Assembly: GCF_015024225.1 (NCBI RefSeq) | Contig: NZ_JACJGM010000008.1 | Location: 62,001 to 126,000 of the forward strand | Length of the DNA stretch: 64,000 nt | Direction of reading: 5' to 3' | Source: Nocardioides lijunqiniae | GTDB lineage: Bacteria > Actinomycetota > Actinomycetes > Propionibacteriales > Nocardioidaceae | In this document: positions 7,772-16,219 of the stretch, in pieces | Numbering within the stretch: position 1 is the stretch's first letter | Layout of the letters: each line of letters starts with the position of its first letter | The notes under the pieces: model-generated | What the model was told of the DNA's origin: nothing | What the model saw: only the letters and a program-made list of their open reading frames with translations | Databases searched by the model: none | Translations under genes and position numbers: made by a program

Positions 7772-9175
7772 TCATGAGTCGAATCCCAGCCCCGCCCTGT
7801 CGAGCCCGCGGAGCCACAGGTTGCGTCGTCCATCGTGACGGTCGGCCCGCTCCAGCGACCAGCGGGTCAGCTGCACGCCGGCATACCGCACCGGCTCCGG
7901 CGGGAACGGCAGCGGCCGCCGGCGCACCATCTCCAGCGACGTCCGCTCGGTCTCCTCGCCGGCCAGCAGGTCGAGCACGACGTCCGCCCCGAACCTCGTC
8001 GCCGCGACGCCGAGCCCGGTGTAGCCCAGCGCGTAGGCCACGCGCCCGCGACGGGCGGTGCCGAAGAACGCGGCGAAGCGGGTGCAGGTGTCGATCACGC
8101 CGCCCCAGCGGTGCGTGAACCGCAGGCCCTCGAGCTGGGGGAAGGCCTCGAAGAGCTGAGAGGCCAGCAGCGCGTGCGTGCGGTCGCTCTGCTCGAGCTC
8201 TCGCGCGATCCGGGAGCCGTAGTGGTAGACCGCGTCGTAGCCGCCCCACAGGATGCGGTCGTCGCGGGTGAGCCGGAAGTAGTGGAAGAGGTTGGCGCTG
8301 TCGCCGACTCCCTCGCGCCCGGCCCACCCGATCGAGGCGAGCTGCGCGGTGGACAGCGGCTCGGTCATCAGCACGTGGTCGTAGACCGGCACGGTCATCA
8401 GCCGGAGCCTGCGCAGCAGCGAGGGGAACGCGTTGGTCGCCAGCGCGACCTGCGCGGCGCGCACCGAGCCGCCGGGCGTGGTCAGCAGGACCCGCGCACC
8501 GTCGTCGTCGAGGCCGAGCGCACGGGTGCCCTCGAAGATCCGCACGCCCAGCTCGAGGCACACCCGGCGCAGCCCCCACGCGAGCCGCGCCGGCTCGACC
8601 AGCGCCGTGCCGTGGGGGTCGGCCAGCCCGCCGAGGTACGTCGGCGAGTCCAGCCGCGCTCGTACGGCGGTCCGGTCCAGCAGGGCGACCTCGTGACCCG
8701 CGGCCGTCATCGCATCGGCGAGCTCCTCGAGCTCGGCGAGCTGGTGGGGCGCGGCGGCCACCGAGAGCTCGCCGGTCTCCTCCCAATGGCAGTCGATGCC
8801 GTGGCGGGCGACGGTGTCGCCGATGTCGCGCAGGTTCTGGGCGCCCAGGCGGTCCAGCGTGGCCAGCTCAGCCGGCCAGCGCGCGAGCCCGTTGGCGAAG
8901 CCGTGGGTGAGGCTCGCGGAGGCGAAGCCCCCGTTGCGACCGCTGGCCTCCTGCCCACAGGCTCCTGCCTCCAGCACCACGACCGAGCGGCCGGGGTCGC
9001 GCTCGACGGCGCGCAGCGCGGTCCACAGGCCGGCGTACCCGCCCCCGACCACGACCAGGTCCGCCTCGACCCGCCCCGCCAGCGCCGGCAGCGGCTCCGG
9101 CCTCGCCGGGTCGTCGAGCCAGAAGACCGACCGCGCCGCGTGCGCCAGGGCCCGCGCGCCGACGTCGGGACTCAC
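7772..9175 (-). CDS. FAD-dependent oxidoreductase, DAO family (PuuB-like)
   Basis: A 467-residue flavoprotein with the ADP-binding fold near the N-terminus (LVVVGGGYAGLWTALRA) and the ASGRNGG motif of the D-amino-acid-oxidase/glycine-oxidase family. It resembles gamma-glutamylputrescine and related amine oxidases, which release an aldehyde and hydrogen peroxide. The GTG start overlaps the potC stop as GTGA, placing it firmly inside the polyamine-uptake operon and next to mmsA. The operon position supports oxidation of an imported polyamine or its derivative, but the substrate is inferred. A second, clearly related flavoprotein lies at 13810-15195. Confidence 0.82.
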   Translation of the reverse strand: MSPDVGARALAHAARSVFWLDDPARPEPLPALAGRVEADLVVVGGGYAGLWTALRAVERDPGRSVVVLEAGACGQEASGRNGGFASASLTHGFANGLARWPAELATLDRLGAQNLRDIGDTVARHGIDCHWEETGELSVAAAPHQLAELEELADAMTAAGHEVALLDRTAVRARLDSPTYLGGLADPHGTALVEPARLAWGLRRVCLELGVRIFEGTRALGLDDDGARVLLTTPGGSVRAAQVALATNAFPSLLRRLRLMTVPVYDHVLMTEPLSTAQLASIGWAGREGVGDSANLFHYFRLTRDDRILWGGYDAVYHYGSRIARELEQSDRTHALLASQLFEAFPQLEGLRFTHRWGGVIDTCTRFAAFFGTARRGRVAYALGYTGLGVAATRFGADVVLDLLAGEETERTSLEMVRRRPLPFPPEPVRYAGVQLTRWSLERADRHDGRRNLWLRGLDRAGLGFDS

Positions 9176-9963
9176 GCCGCGACGCGGCGCCGGTTGCGCA
9201 GCTCCATGCCGAGCACGATCGCGATGGACACCACGAACATCAGGGTCCCCACGACGTTGACCTGCATCGGCACGCCCACCCGCTCCTGGCCGTAGACGTA
9301 CATCGGGAACGTCGTGGTGTTCCCGGAGTTGAGGTTGGTGACGATGAAGTCGTCGAAGGACAGCGAGAAGCTGAGCAGCGCCGCACCGAGGATGCCGGGC
9401 AGGACCAGCGGGAAGGTCACCCGCCGGAAGGTCTGCACGGGCGTGGCGTAGAGGTCCATCGCGGCCTGCTCGAGGTCGTCGTCCATGCCGGCCAGCCGCG
9501 CGCGGACGGTGACGACCACGAACGACAGGCAGAACATCACGTGCGCGATCAGGATCGTCCAGAAGCCCAGCTGCCCGGCGAACCCCGACGCCACGAAGAG
9601 CGCCAGCAGCGAGGACCCGAGCACGATCTCGGGCGCCGCCATCGGCAGGAAGATGAGCAGGTTGGACGCGGAGCGCCCGGCGAAGTCGTGGCGCACCAGC
9701 GCGAACGCCGCCAGCGTGCCGAGCACCGTGGCGACCAGGGTCGCCAGCAGGCTGATCTGGATGCTCGTGAGCAGCGTGCTGCACAGGTCGTCGGGCCCGC
9801 ACGGGTCCTTCCAGTTGTCGAGCGTGAAGCTGCCGAACTGGTAGACGTTGCGCCCGCCGGGGTTGTTGAAGCTCATCCCCACGACCACGAAGATCGGCAC
9901 GAACGTGTAGACGAGCACCAGCAGCCCGAGGATCAGGACCAGTCGCTCCCTCAACCAGCGCAT
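9172..9963 (-). CDS. potC: Polyamine ABC transporter permease, PotC-like
   Basis: A 263-residue inner-membrane permease with about six hydrophobic segments, starting LVLILGLLVLVYTFVPIF. The cytoplasmic EAA-type loop, which docks onto the ATPase, reads LEQAAMDLYATP. With PotB it forms the channel of a spermidine/putrescine importer. The ATG start overlaps the PotB stop by one base (TGATG) and the 3' end overlaps the FAD oxidoreductase start by four. The order potD-A-B-C is complete, so a functional importer is likely. The exact polyamine is not determined. Confidence 0.88.
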   Translation of the reverse strand: MRWLRERLVLILGLLVLVYTFVPIFVVVGMSFNNPGGRNVYQFGSFTLDNWKDPCGPDDLCSTLLTSIQISLLATLVATVLGTLAAFALVRHDFAGRSASNLLIFLPMAAPEIVLGSSLLALFVASGFAGQLGFWTILIAHVMFCLSFVVVTVRARLAGMDDDLEQAAMDLYATPVQTFRRVTFPLVLPGILGAALLSFSLSFDDFIVTNLNSGNTTTFPMYVYGQERVGVPMQVNVVGTLMFVVSIAIVLGMELRNRRRVAA

Positions 9964-10823
9964 CAGAGAAGCTCCTCGGTCCCGGCGCGCCGCACGTAGA
10001 CCAGCACCATCGCCAGGATCAGCACCATCAGCAGCACCGACAGGGCGGAGGCGACCGGGTAGTTGTTGGCGTCGGTGAACTGCGACTGGATGACGTTGCC
10101 GATGACCCGCTCGTTGGTGCTGCCGAGGAACTGGGCGTTGATGTAGTCGCCCACCGCCGGGATGAACGTCAGCAGCGTCCCCGAGACCACGCCGGGCAGC
10201 GACAGCGGCCAGGTGACCTTGAAGAACCCGACGAACGGGTTGGCGTACAGGTCGCCGGACGCCTCGATGAGGCGGTGGTCGATCTTGTCGAGGCTGGCGT
10301 AGAGCGGCAGCACCATGAACGGCAGGAAGTTGTAGGTCAGCCCGGCCACGACCGCGACCGGCGTGGCCAGCAGCCGGCCGTCGTCGCCGAGGACCTGCAG
10401 CGCCTGCAGGGTGTTCACGACGAAGCCGTCGTCGGCGAGGATCAGCTTCCACGACAGGGTGCGCACCAGGAAGCTGGTGAAGAAGGGCGCGATGACGAGC
10501 ACCAGCAGGAGGTTCTTCCAGCGCCCGGCCTTGAAGGCGATCGCGTAGGCGAGCACGTAGCCGAGCACGAGGCAGAACATCGTCGCCAGCGCGCCGTACA
10601 GGAGCGAGCGGCCCAGCGGGCCGGCATAGTCGCGCACGACGTCGACGTAGTTGCCGAACGCGTAGTCCATCTCGTAGCCGCGGAAGTCCGAGCCCGCCGG
10701 GTCGAACAGGCTCGTCGCGACCAGCGAGTAGAACGGCACGACGAAGAAGAGCAGCAGCCACGCCGCGGCCGGGAGCAGGAGCAGGTAGCCGATCCGGCCC
10801 TTGCGCCGCACGGTCTCGCTCAC
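9963..10823 (-). CDS. potB: Polyamine ABC transporter permease, PotB-like
   Basis: A 286-residue membrane permease. The first membrane segment (YLLLLPAAAWLLLFFVVPFYSLV) follows a short basic N-terminus, and the EAA-like coupling motif LIEASGDLYANP is near the C-terminal third. The start is GTG at 10823, which overlaps the PotA stop as GTGA; an open frame upstream of it is only the complement of potA. It pairs with PotC as the transmembrane half of the importer. Confidence 0.88.
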   Translation of the reverse strand: MSETVRRKGRIGYLLLLPAAAWLLLFFVVPFYSLVATSLFDPAGSDFRGYEMDYAFGNYVDVVRDYAGPLGRSLLYGALATMFCLVLGYVLAYAIAFKAGRWKNLLLVLVIAPFFTSFLVRTLSWKLILADDGFVVNTLQALQVLGDDGRLLATPVAVVAGLTYNFLPFMVLPLYASLDKIDHRLIEASGDLYANPFVGFFKVTWPLSLPGVVSGTLLTFIPAVGDYINAQFLGSTNERVIGNVIQSQFTDANNYPVASALSVLLMVLILAMVLVYVRRAGTEELL

Positions 10824-12013
10824 TGCCCGTCCCGTTGGGCGCCGGCGGACGCGTCCTGCGCCTGGTCCAGCAGGAACGCGTACTCCGGGCGCCAGGACAG
10901 CTCGACCCGCTCCCCCGTGCGGAACATCCGGGTGCGACCGGTGTTCTGCGAGAAGACCTGGAGCTCCTGGCCCCACGGCATCCGCACGAGGTACTGGGTG
11001 CTGACCCCGACGAAGCTCACGTCGCTGATCACCCCGCCCGGGATGGTGTTGCCCGGTGCGTCCAGCTCGGCGCCCTCCTCGCCGATGAGCACCTTCTCGG
11101 GCCGGATCCCCACCCAGCCACGGTCGCCGTCGACGTGCGTGCGCCCGCTCGGAACGGACACCTGGATGCCGTGCATGTCGACCGTGGTGACGTCGGAGCT
11201 GCGCGACACGACGGTGCCGGAGATCAGGTTGGACTGGCCCAGGAAGTTGGCGACGAAGGTGCTGCGGGGGTTCTCGTAGAGCTCGGCCGGCGCGCCCATC
11301 TGCTCGATGACGCCGGCGTTCATCACCGCGACGGTGTCGGCCATGGTCATGGCCTCCTCCTGGTCGTGGGTGACGTGGATGAAGGTCTGGCGCACCTCGG
11401 TCTGGATGCGCTTGATCTCGATCTGCATCGCGCGCCGCAGCTTGAGGTCGAGCGCACCCAGCGGCTCGTCGAGCAGCAGCACCTCGGGCTCGTTGATGAG
11501 CGCTCGGGCCAGGGCGACGCGCTGCTGCTGACCGCCGGAGAGCTGGGCCGGCTTCTTGCGCGCCTGGCTGGTCAGCTCGACCAGGTCCAGCATCGCCTCG
11601 ACCTTCGCCTTGACCTCCTTGGCCCGGCGGCGGCGCAGCCCGAACGCGACGTTCTCGTAGATGTCGAGGTGCGGGAAGAGCGCGTAGCTCTGGAAGACCG
11701 TGTTGACCGGGCGCCGGTAGGGCTTGGCGAAGGTGATGTCCTGGCCCGACAGCGTGATCGAGCCGGACGTCGGCGTCTCCAGGCCCGCGACCATCCGCAG
11801 CGTCGTGGTCTTGCCGCAGCCCGAGGGGCCCAGCAGCGCGAAGAACGAGCCGCGCGGCACGTCCAGGTCGAGGGCGTCGACGGCGGTGAACCCGCTCCCG
11901 AACGACTTCGTCAGCCGCTGCAGCCGCAGCCCGTCGTACGACGGGTCGCTCGCGGCCGCGGTCGGCGCCTCGGCCGGCTCGCTGCTCGGGGCATCCTCAG
12001 CCAGCTGTGACAT
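10820..12013 (-). CDS. potA: Polyamine ABC transporter ATP-binding protein, PotA-like
   Basis: A 397-residue ABC ATPase with Walker A GPSGCGKT (62-69), Q-loop VFQSYALFPH, signature LSGGQ (157-161), Walker B LLLDEP (D181/E182) and H-loop HVTHDQ. The C-terminal third is a TOBE-type regulatory region (WVGIRPEKV). It powers uptake through PotB/PotC. The ATG lies inside the last 17 bases of potD, and no better start is visible because the ABC domain begins near residue 28. The Ala/Pro/Ser-rich first 26 residues are a nonconserved extension. Confidence 0.92.
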   Translation of the reverse strand: MSQLAEDAPSSEPAEAPTAAASDPSYDGLRLQRLTKSFGSGFTAVDALDLDVPRGSFFALLGPSGCGKTTTLRMVAGLETPTSGSITLSGQDITFAKPYRRPVNTVFQSYALFPHLDIYENVAFGLRRRRAKEVKAKVEAMLDLVELTSQARKKPAQLSGGQQQRVALARALINEPEVLLLDEPLGALDLKLRRAMQIEIKRIQTEVRQTFIHVTHDQEEAMTMADTVAVMNAGVIEQMGAPAELYENPRSTFVANFLGQSNLISGTVVSRSSDVTTVDMHGIQVSVPSGRTHVDGDRGWVGIRPEKVLIGEEGAELDAPGNTIPGGVISDVSFVGVSTQYLVRMPWGQELQVFSQNTGRTRMFRTGERVELSWRPEYAFLLDQAQDASAGAQRDGQ

Positions 12014-13190
12014 CGGCCCACTCCCTCTCGTACTGCGCGTTCTGGCGGTCGTCGAGATCCATGAAGTCGAAGGTGTTCGACAGGAAGTCGTCGTCGGGGA
12101 AGATCAGCGGGTTGTCCACGAGGGAGTCGTCGATCTTCTCCATCTCCTCGCGGGCGCCGGCGACGGGGCAGATGTAGTTGACCCACGAGGCGAGCTTCGC
12201 CGCGACCTCGGGGTCGTAGTAGTAGTCGATCCACCGCTCGGCGTTGGCCTGGTGGGTGGCCTGGTTGGGGACGAGCATGTTGTCGCTCCACAGCGACAGC
12301 CCCTCCTCCGGCACCACGAACTTGATGTCGGGGTTCTCGAACTGCGCCTGGATCACGTCACCCGACCAGGCCTCGCAGGCGACGACGTTGCCGCCGGAGA
12401 GCTCCTGCAGGTAGTTGTTGCCGGCGAAGCTGCGCAGCTGCTTGTCGGCGATCGCCTTCTTGAGCAGGTCCAGCGCGTCGTGCCACTGGTCCTCGGTGAA
12501 GTCGCCCGGGTCGGCCCCGGCCACCTTGAGCAGGAAGCCCATGGTGTCGCGCATCTCCGAGAGCAGCGTGATCTTGCCGTTGAGGTCGGGGCGGGTGATG
12601 AGCTCCTCGAAGCTCCTGATCTCGCCGGTGACCGCGGAGTTGTAGGCGATGCCCGTCAGGCCGCTCTGCCACGGCGCGTGGTGCTCCAGGCCGGGGTCCC
12701 AGGCCTTGTCGCGCAGCGAGTCGATGATGTTGGCGTGCAGGTTCGGGACGTTGGCCCGGTCGAGCGGCTGGATCCAGCCGAGCCCGATCATCCGGGCCGC
12801 CATCCAGTCGGTCATCACGATCAGGTCCCGGTCGATCGGGTCGCACGAGCCGAGCTGGTTCTTGACCTTGGCGTAGAACTCCGCGTTGTCGTTGACGTCG
12901 ACGTTGTAGTCGACCTTGATGCCGGTGGCCGCCCGGAAGCCCTTCCAGGTCGACTCGGGGTCCTTGCGCGGGTCGATGTAGCCGGTCCAGTTGGAGATGA
13001 CGAGCGCCAGCTCCTCCTCCGACACGTCACGGGCGCGGCAGGACGCGGGGTCCTGCTGGGCCCCGGGCACGGAGAAGAACGGCAGCTTCAGCGCGGCCAC
13101 GCTCACGCCCGCGAACGCGACGGCTCCCCCGCCCTTGAGCACCCCCCGGCGCGACAGCGTCGACCTGCGAGCGGGAACGTCCTGCGGCAT
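11997..13190 (-). CDS. potD: Polyamine-binding protein PotD-like, predicted Tat-exported
   Basis: A 397-residue periplasmic-type binding protein of the spermidine/putrescine family. The N-terminus has a twin-arginine signal: TLSRRGVLKGGG followed by a hydrophobic core (AVAFAGVSVAALK). Folded export by Tat is therefore predicted, and a lipobox is not evident. Body motifs such as VISNWTGYIDP and NYLQELSGGNVVACEAWSGD match PotD. The ATG at 13190 follows AGGGAG at short spacing; upstream in-frame starts would leave the signal peptide internal. It is the first gene of the six-gene operon and shares its control region, including the operator at 13282-13296, with the divergent Lrp gene. Confidence 0.9.
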   Translation of the reverse strand: MPQDVPARRSTLSRRGVLKGGGAVAFAGVSVAALKLPFFSVPGAQQDPASCRARDVSEEELALVISNWTGYIDPRKDPESTWKGFRAATGIKVDYNVDVNDNAEFYAKVKNQLGSCDPIDRDLIVMTDWMAARMIGLGWIQPLDRANVPNLHANIIDSLRDKAWDPGLEHHAPWQSGLTGIAYNSAVTGEIRSFEELITRPDLNGKITLLSEMRDTMGFLLKVAGADPGDFTEDQWHDALDLLKKAIADKQLRSFAGNNYLQELSGGNVVACEAWSGDVIQAQFENPDIKFVVPEEGLSLWSDNMLVPNQATHQANAERWIDYYYDPEVAAKLASWVNYICPVAGAREEMEKIDDSLVDNPLIFPDDDFLSNTFDFMDLDDRQNAQYEREWADVTAG

Positions 13191-13281
13191 GCGACTCCCT
13201 CGTGCTGGCGTCATCAACGATCGGATCGTGCCATGGGAAGGGGGGTCCGACAAGCGATCCGGTGGACAAGAAACCTCCTGG

Positions 13282-13296
13282 CAACGAATTCCCTCG
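13282..13296 (+). promoter_or_regulatory. Putative operator, copy C
   Basis: CAACGAATTCCCTCG matches copy B at 13 of 15 positions. It lies in the 161-base region between divergent potD and the Lrp/AsnC gene, about 90 bases from the potD start and 56 from the Lrp start. Lrp-family proteins commonly bind beside their own gene, so autoregulation together with control of the uptake operon is plausible. Confidence 0.5.
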
Positions 13297-13351
13297 TCGG
13301 CGACGCACGCCGGAAACGTGTAGGTCGGAGCCCTCCGGGTACGGTCCCGCC

Positions 13352-13825
13352 ATGACCCGCAAGCAGGAACGCCCCGCCGTCGTCCTGGACCAGGTGTCCA
13401 AGGCCATCGTCGAGCAGCTGCAGCAGGACGGCCGTCGCTCCTACGCCGCCATCGGCAAGGTCGTCGGCCTCTCCGAGGCCGCGGTCCGCCAGCGCGTGCA
13501 GCGCCTGGTCGAGGGCGGGGTGATGCAGGTGGTCGCGGTCACCGACCCGCTCCAGCTCGGCTTCGCGCGCCAGGCCATGATCGGCGTCAGCGTGCACGGA
13601 CCGCTGGAGTCGGTGTCCGACGCGCTCGCCGAGCTCGACGAGGTCGACTACGTCGTGGTGACCGCCGGGCGCTACGACCTCCTGGTCGAGGTGGTCTGCG
13701 AGACCGACGAGCACCTGCTGGAGCTGATCTCCTCCAAGATCCGCTCCCTGGAGGGCGTGGTCTCCACCGAGACCTTCATGTACCTCAAGCTGCGCAAGCA
13801 GACCTACTCGTGGGGCGTGCGCTGA
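13352..13825 (+). CDS. Lrp/AsnC family transcriptional regulator
   Basis: A 157-residue regulator of normal length. The N-terminal helix-turn-helix is about residues 24-50 (YAAIGKVVGLSEAAVRQRVQ), and the C-terminal half is the RAM ligand-binding and oligomerisation domain (DYVVVTAGRYDLLVEVVC). These proteins sense amino acids or related amines. A -10 box TACGGT ends exactly 6 bases before ATG, indicating a leaderless mRNA. It is divergent from potD and overlaps the next FAD oxidoreductase gene, so regulator and oxidoreductase are coexpressed. It is the likely reader of the three shared operator copies (inference). Confidence 0.9.
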   Translation: MTRKQERPAVVLDQVSKAIVEQLQQDGRRSYAAIGKVVGLSEAAVRQRVQRLVEGGVMQVVAVTDPLQLGFARQAMIGVSVHGPLESVSDALAELDEVDYVVVTAGRYDLLVEVVCETDEHLLELISSKIRSLEGVVSTETFMYLKLRKQTYSWGVR

Positions 13826-15195
13826 GCGGCTACGCCGGCCTGTCGCTCTGGCACGCCACCGCCGGGGGGTCCTGGGAGCCCCGCCCCCGGCTGGACGGCG
13901 ACACCGAGGCCGACGTCGCGATCGTGGGCGCCGGCTTCACCGGTCTGTGGACGGCCTACTACCTCGCCGAGGCCGACCCCACGCTGCGGGTGGTGGTGCT
14001 CGAGAGCGAGGTCGCCGGCTTCGGCGCCTCGGGCCGCAACGGCGGCTGGTGCTCGGCGCTGTTCCCCGCCTCGCTCGCCTCGCTGACCCGGCTCGGCGGG
14101 CGCGACGCCGCCCTGTCCCAGCACGCGGCGATGCGCGCCACCGTCGACGAGGTCGTGCGGGTCGCGGCCGCCGAGGGCATCGACGCCGACGTCGCCAAGG
14201 GCGGCACCCTCACACTCGCCCGCACCGCCCCGCAGTGGGCCAGGGCCCGCGCCGAGGTGGCCGAGGCGCGCTCGTGGGGCCGCGACGAGGACGACGTCGC
14301 CCTGTGGGACGCCGACACCGCCACCGCCCGGCTGCGCGCCACGCGCGTGCACGGTGCGACGTACACGCCGGACTGCGCGGTGATCCACCCGGCCAAGCTG
14401 GTCCGCGGCCTCGCGGAGGCCTGCGAGCGCCGCGGTGTGCGCATCCACGAGCGCACCCGCGTGACCGCGATCGAGCCTGGCCGGGCGGTGACCGCCCGGG
14501 GCACGGTGCGGGCGCGCCACGTCGTGCGGGCGACCGAGGGCTTCACCGCGCAGCTGCCGGGCTCGGCACGGGCGGTAGCTCCGGTCTACTCGCTGATGAT
14601 CGCGACCGAGCCGCTGCCCGAGACGGTGTGGGAGCGGATCGGCCTGCGTGAGCGGGAGACCTTCACCGACCACCGGCACCTGGTGATCTACGGCCAGCGC
14701 ACCGCCGACGGCCGGCTGGCGTTCGGCGGGCGCGGGGCGCCGTACCACCTCGGCTCTCGGGTGCGCCCCGACTTCGACCGGGTGCCGCGGGTCCACGCCG
14801 CCCTTTACGCCACGCTGCTCGACCTCCTGCCGGTGCTGCGCGGCACCCGGGTCACGCACGCGTGGGGCGGGCCGCTCGCGATCCCCCGCGACTGGTGCGC
14901 GTCGGTCGGCGTCGACGCCACCACCGGCCTCGCGTGGGCGGGCGGCTACGTCGGCGACGGGGTCGGCACGTCCAACCTCGCGGGCCGCACCCTGCGCGAC
15001 CTCCTGCTGCAGCGCGACACCCCACTCACCCGGCTCCCCTGGGTCGGGCACCGCTCGCGCCGCTGGGAGCCGGAGCCGCTGCGCTGGCTGGGCATCAACA
15101 CCGGCCTGCGCGCCATGACCCTCGCCGACGCCGAGGAGCGCCTGACCGGCCGCCGGAGCGTCCTGGCCCGCGCGGTCTCGCCGCTCCTCGGCTAA
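13810..15195 (+). CDS. FAD-dependent oxidoreductase, DAO family (second copy)
   Basis: A 461-residue flavoprotein with the dinucleotide-binding motif VAIVGAGFTGLWTAYYLAE near residue 36 and ASGRNGGW, as in the protein at 7772-9175. They share architecture but differ enough to suggest different substrates. The GTG start lies 16 bases inside the end of the Lrp gene, so expression follows the regulator. Oxidative deamination of a secondary amine or polyamine derivative is the likely reaction class; the substrate is inferred from location only. Confidence 0.8.
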   Translation: MGRALSGYAGLSLWHATAGGSWEPRPRLDGDTEADVAIVGAGFTGLWTAYYLAEADPTLRVVVLESEVAGFGASGRNGGWCSALFPASLASLTRLGGRDAALSQHAAMRATVDEVVRVAAAEGIDADVAKGGTLTLARTAPQWARARAEVAEARSWGRDEDDVALWDADTATARLRATRVHGATYTPDCAVIHPAKLVRGLAEACERRGVRIHERTRVTAIEPGRAVTARGTVRARHVVRATEGFTAQLPGSARAVAPVYSLMIATEPLPETVWERIGLRERETFTDHRHLVIYGQRTADGRLAFGGRGAPYHLGSRVRPDFDRVPRVHAALYATLLDLLPVLRGTRVTHAWGGPLAIPRDWCASVGVDATTGLAWAGGYVGDGVGTSNLAGRTLRDLLLQRDTPLTRLPWVGHRSRRWEPEPLRWLGINTGLRAMTLADAEERLTGRRSVLARAVSPLLG

Positions 15196-15275
15196 TTCGG
15201 TTGCCCGCCGGGGGCCGCCTCGGACACCCTGGTCCTGCCTGGCGACCCTGCCCGTGCCGTTCGAGAGGAGCTGAC

Positions 15276-15371
15276 ATGTCCACGACTGTCCTCGGCCTGT
15301 CCGCAGACCACTCCCCCTCGACGCATCGGAGCACCGACACCCATGTCCACCCAGGACGACTTCACCCCTGA
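15276..15371 (+). CDS. Possible 31-residue leader peptide upstream of RIO kinase
   Basis: The ATG at 15276 has a strong Shine-Dalgarno (GAGAGGAG, about 5 bases upstream), better than that of the next gene. The frame encodes MSTTVLGLSADHSPS and a His/Thr-rich tail, ending at 15371, 29 bases inside the RIO kinase gene in another frame. It could serve translational coupling or attenuation. It has no recognisable domain, so it may also be noncoding. Confidence 0.4.
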   Translation: MSTTVLGLSADHSPSTHRSTDTHVHPGRLHP

Positions 15372-16188
15372 CCCCTCGTTCGTCATCGACTTCACGGCCT
15401 ACGACGACCTCCACGACCCCGACAAGCGCTGGTCCACCTGGCTCTCGGTCGAGCCCTCGTGCCGCGGCCCGGAGCCCCGGCCCGACTGGCTGGTGACCTC
15501 GCAGGGCGCCGTCGACACCGACCTCGGCATCCTCAAGACCGGCAAGGAGGCCGACGTCTTCCTGCTGGAGCGCGCCGACCCCCACGATCCGGAGCGGGCG
15601 GTCGTGATGGCGGCCAAGCGCTACCGCGGCGAGGAGCACCGCACCTTCCACCGCTCGACGGCCTACCGGGAGGGCCGCCGGATGCGCAACACCCGCGACA
15701 CCCGGGCGCTCGCGCGCAAGAGCGCGCACGGCCGGGCGGTGGCCGCCGGTCAGTGGGCGTGGGCGGAGTGGGAGGCGCTCGTGCGCTTCCACGGCCTCGG
15801 CGTCCCGGTGCCCTACCCGGTGCAGATCGACGGGACCGAGATCCTCATGGAGTGGGTCACGGTCGACGGCGAGACCGCCCCTCGGCTGGCCCAGACGCGG
15901 CCCGAGCCCGCCCTGCTGGAGTCCTACTACGACCAGCTGCGTGACGCGCTCGCGCTGATGGCGCAGCATGGGGTGGTGCACGGCGACCTCTCGCCGTACA
16001 ACATCCTGGCGGCGGGCGAGCGGCTCGTGGTGATCGACCTGCCGCAGGTGGTCGACCTGGTCGCCAACCCGGCCGGCATGGACTTCCTGCTGCGCGACTG
16101 CACCAACGTCTGCACGTGGTTCCGCGCGCGCGGGCTGGCGGTGGACGAGCAGGACCTGTTCGGGGAGCTGATGGCGCACGCGTTCTGA
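15343..16188 (+). CDS. RIO-type serine protein kinase
   Basis: A 281-residue protein with the RIO1-like kinase fold. The nucleotide loop reads LKTGKEADVFL (about residues 65-75), the phosphate Lys is in MAAKRYRG, the catalytic loop is HGDLSPYN and the metal-binding loop is VIDLPQ. RIO kinases lack the activation and substrate-binding segments of classical kinases, and that is so here. Archaeal and eukaryotic relatives act in ribosome maturation; bacterial roles are poorly known. The ATG at 15343 lacks a strong ribosome-binding site and is overlapped by a short upstream frame with a strong one. Confidence 0.85.
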   Translation: MSTQDDFTPDPSFVIDFTAYDDLHDPDKRWSTWLSVEPSCRGPEPRPDWLVTSQGAVDTDLGILKTGKEADVFLLERADPHDPERAVVMAAKRYRGEEHRTFHRSTAYREGRRMRNTRDTRALARKSAHGRAVAAGQWAWAEWEALVRFHGLGVPVPYPVQIDGTEILMEWVTVDGETAPRLAQTRPEPALLESYYDQLRDALALMAQHGVVHGDLSPYNILAAGERLVVIDLPQVVDLVANPAGMDFLLRDCTNVCTWFRARGLAVDEQDLFGELMAHAF

Positions 16189-16219
16189 GCGGGACGGACC
16201 GGCCGGATAGGTTCGTGCC

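Noticed and set aside
5739-7838. A 699-residue open frame on the plus strand spanning the IMPase gene, the palindrome and mmsA
   Set aside because: It reads the IMPase gene out of frame and mmsA in antisense. No conserved domain is seen.
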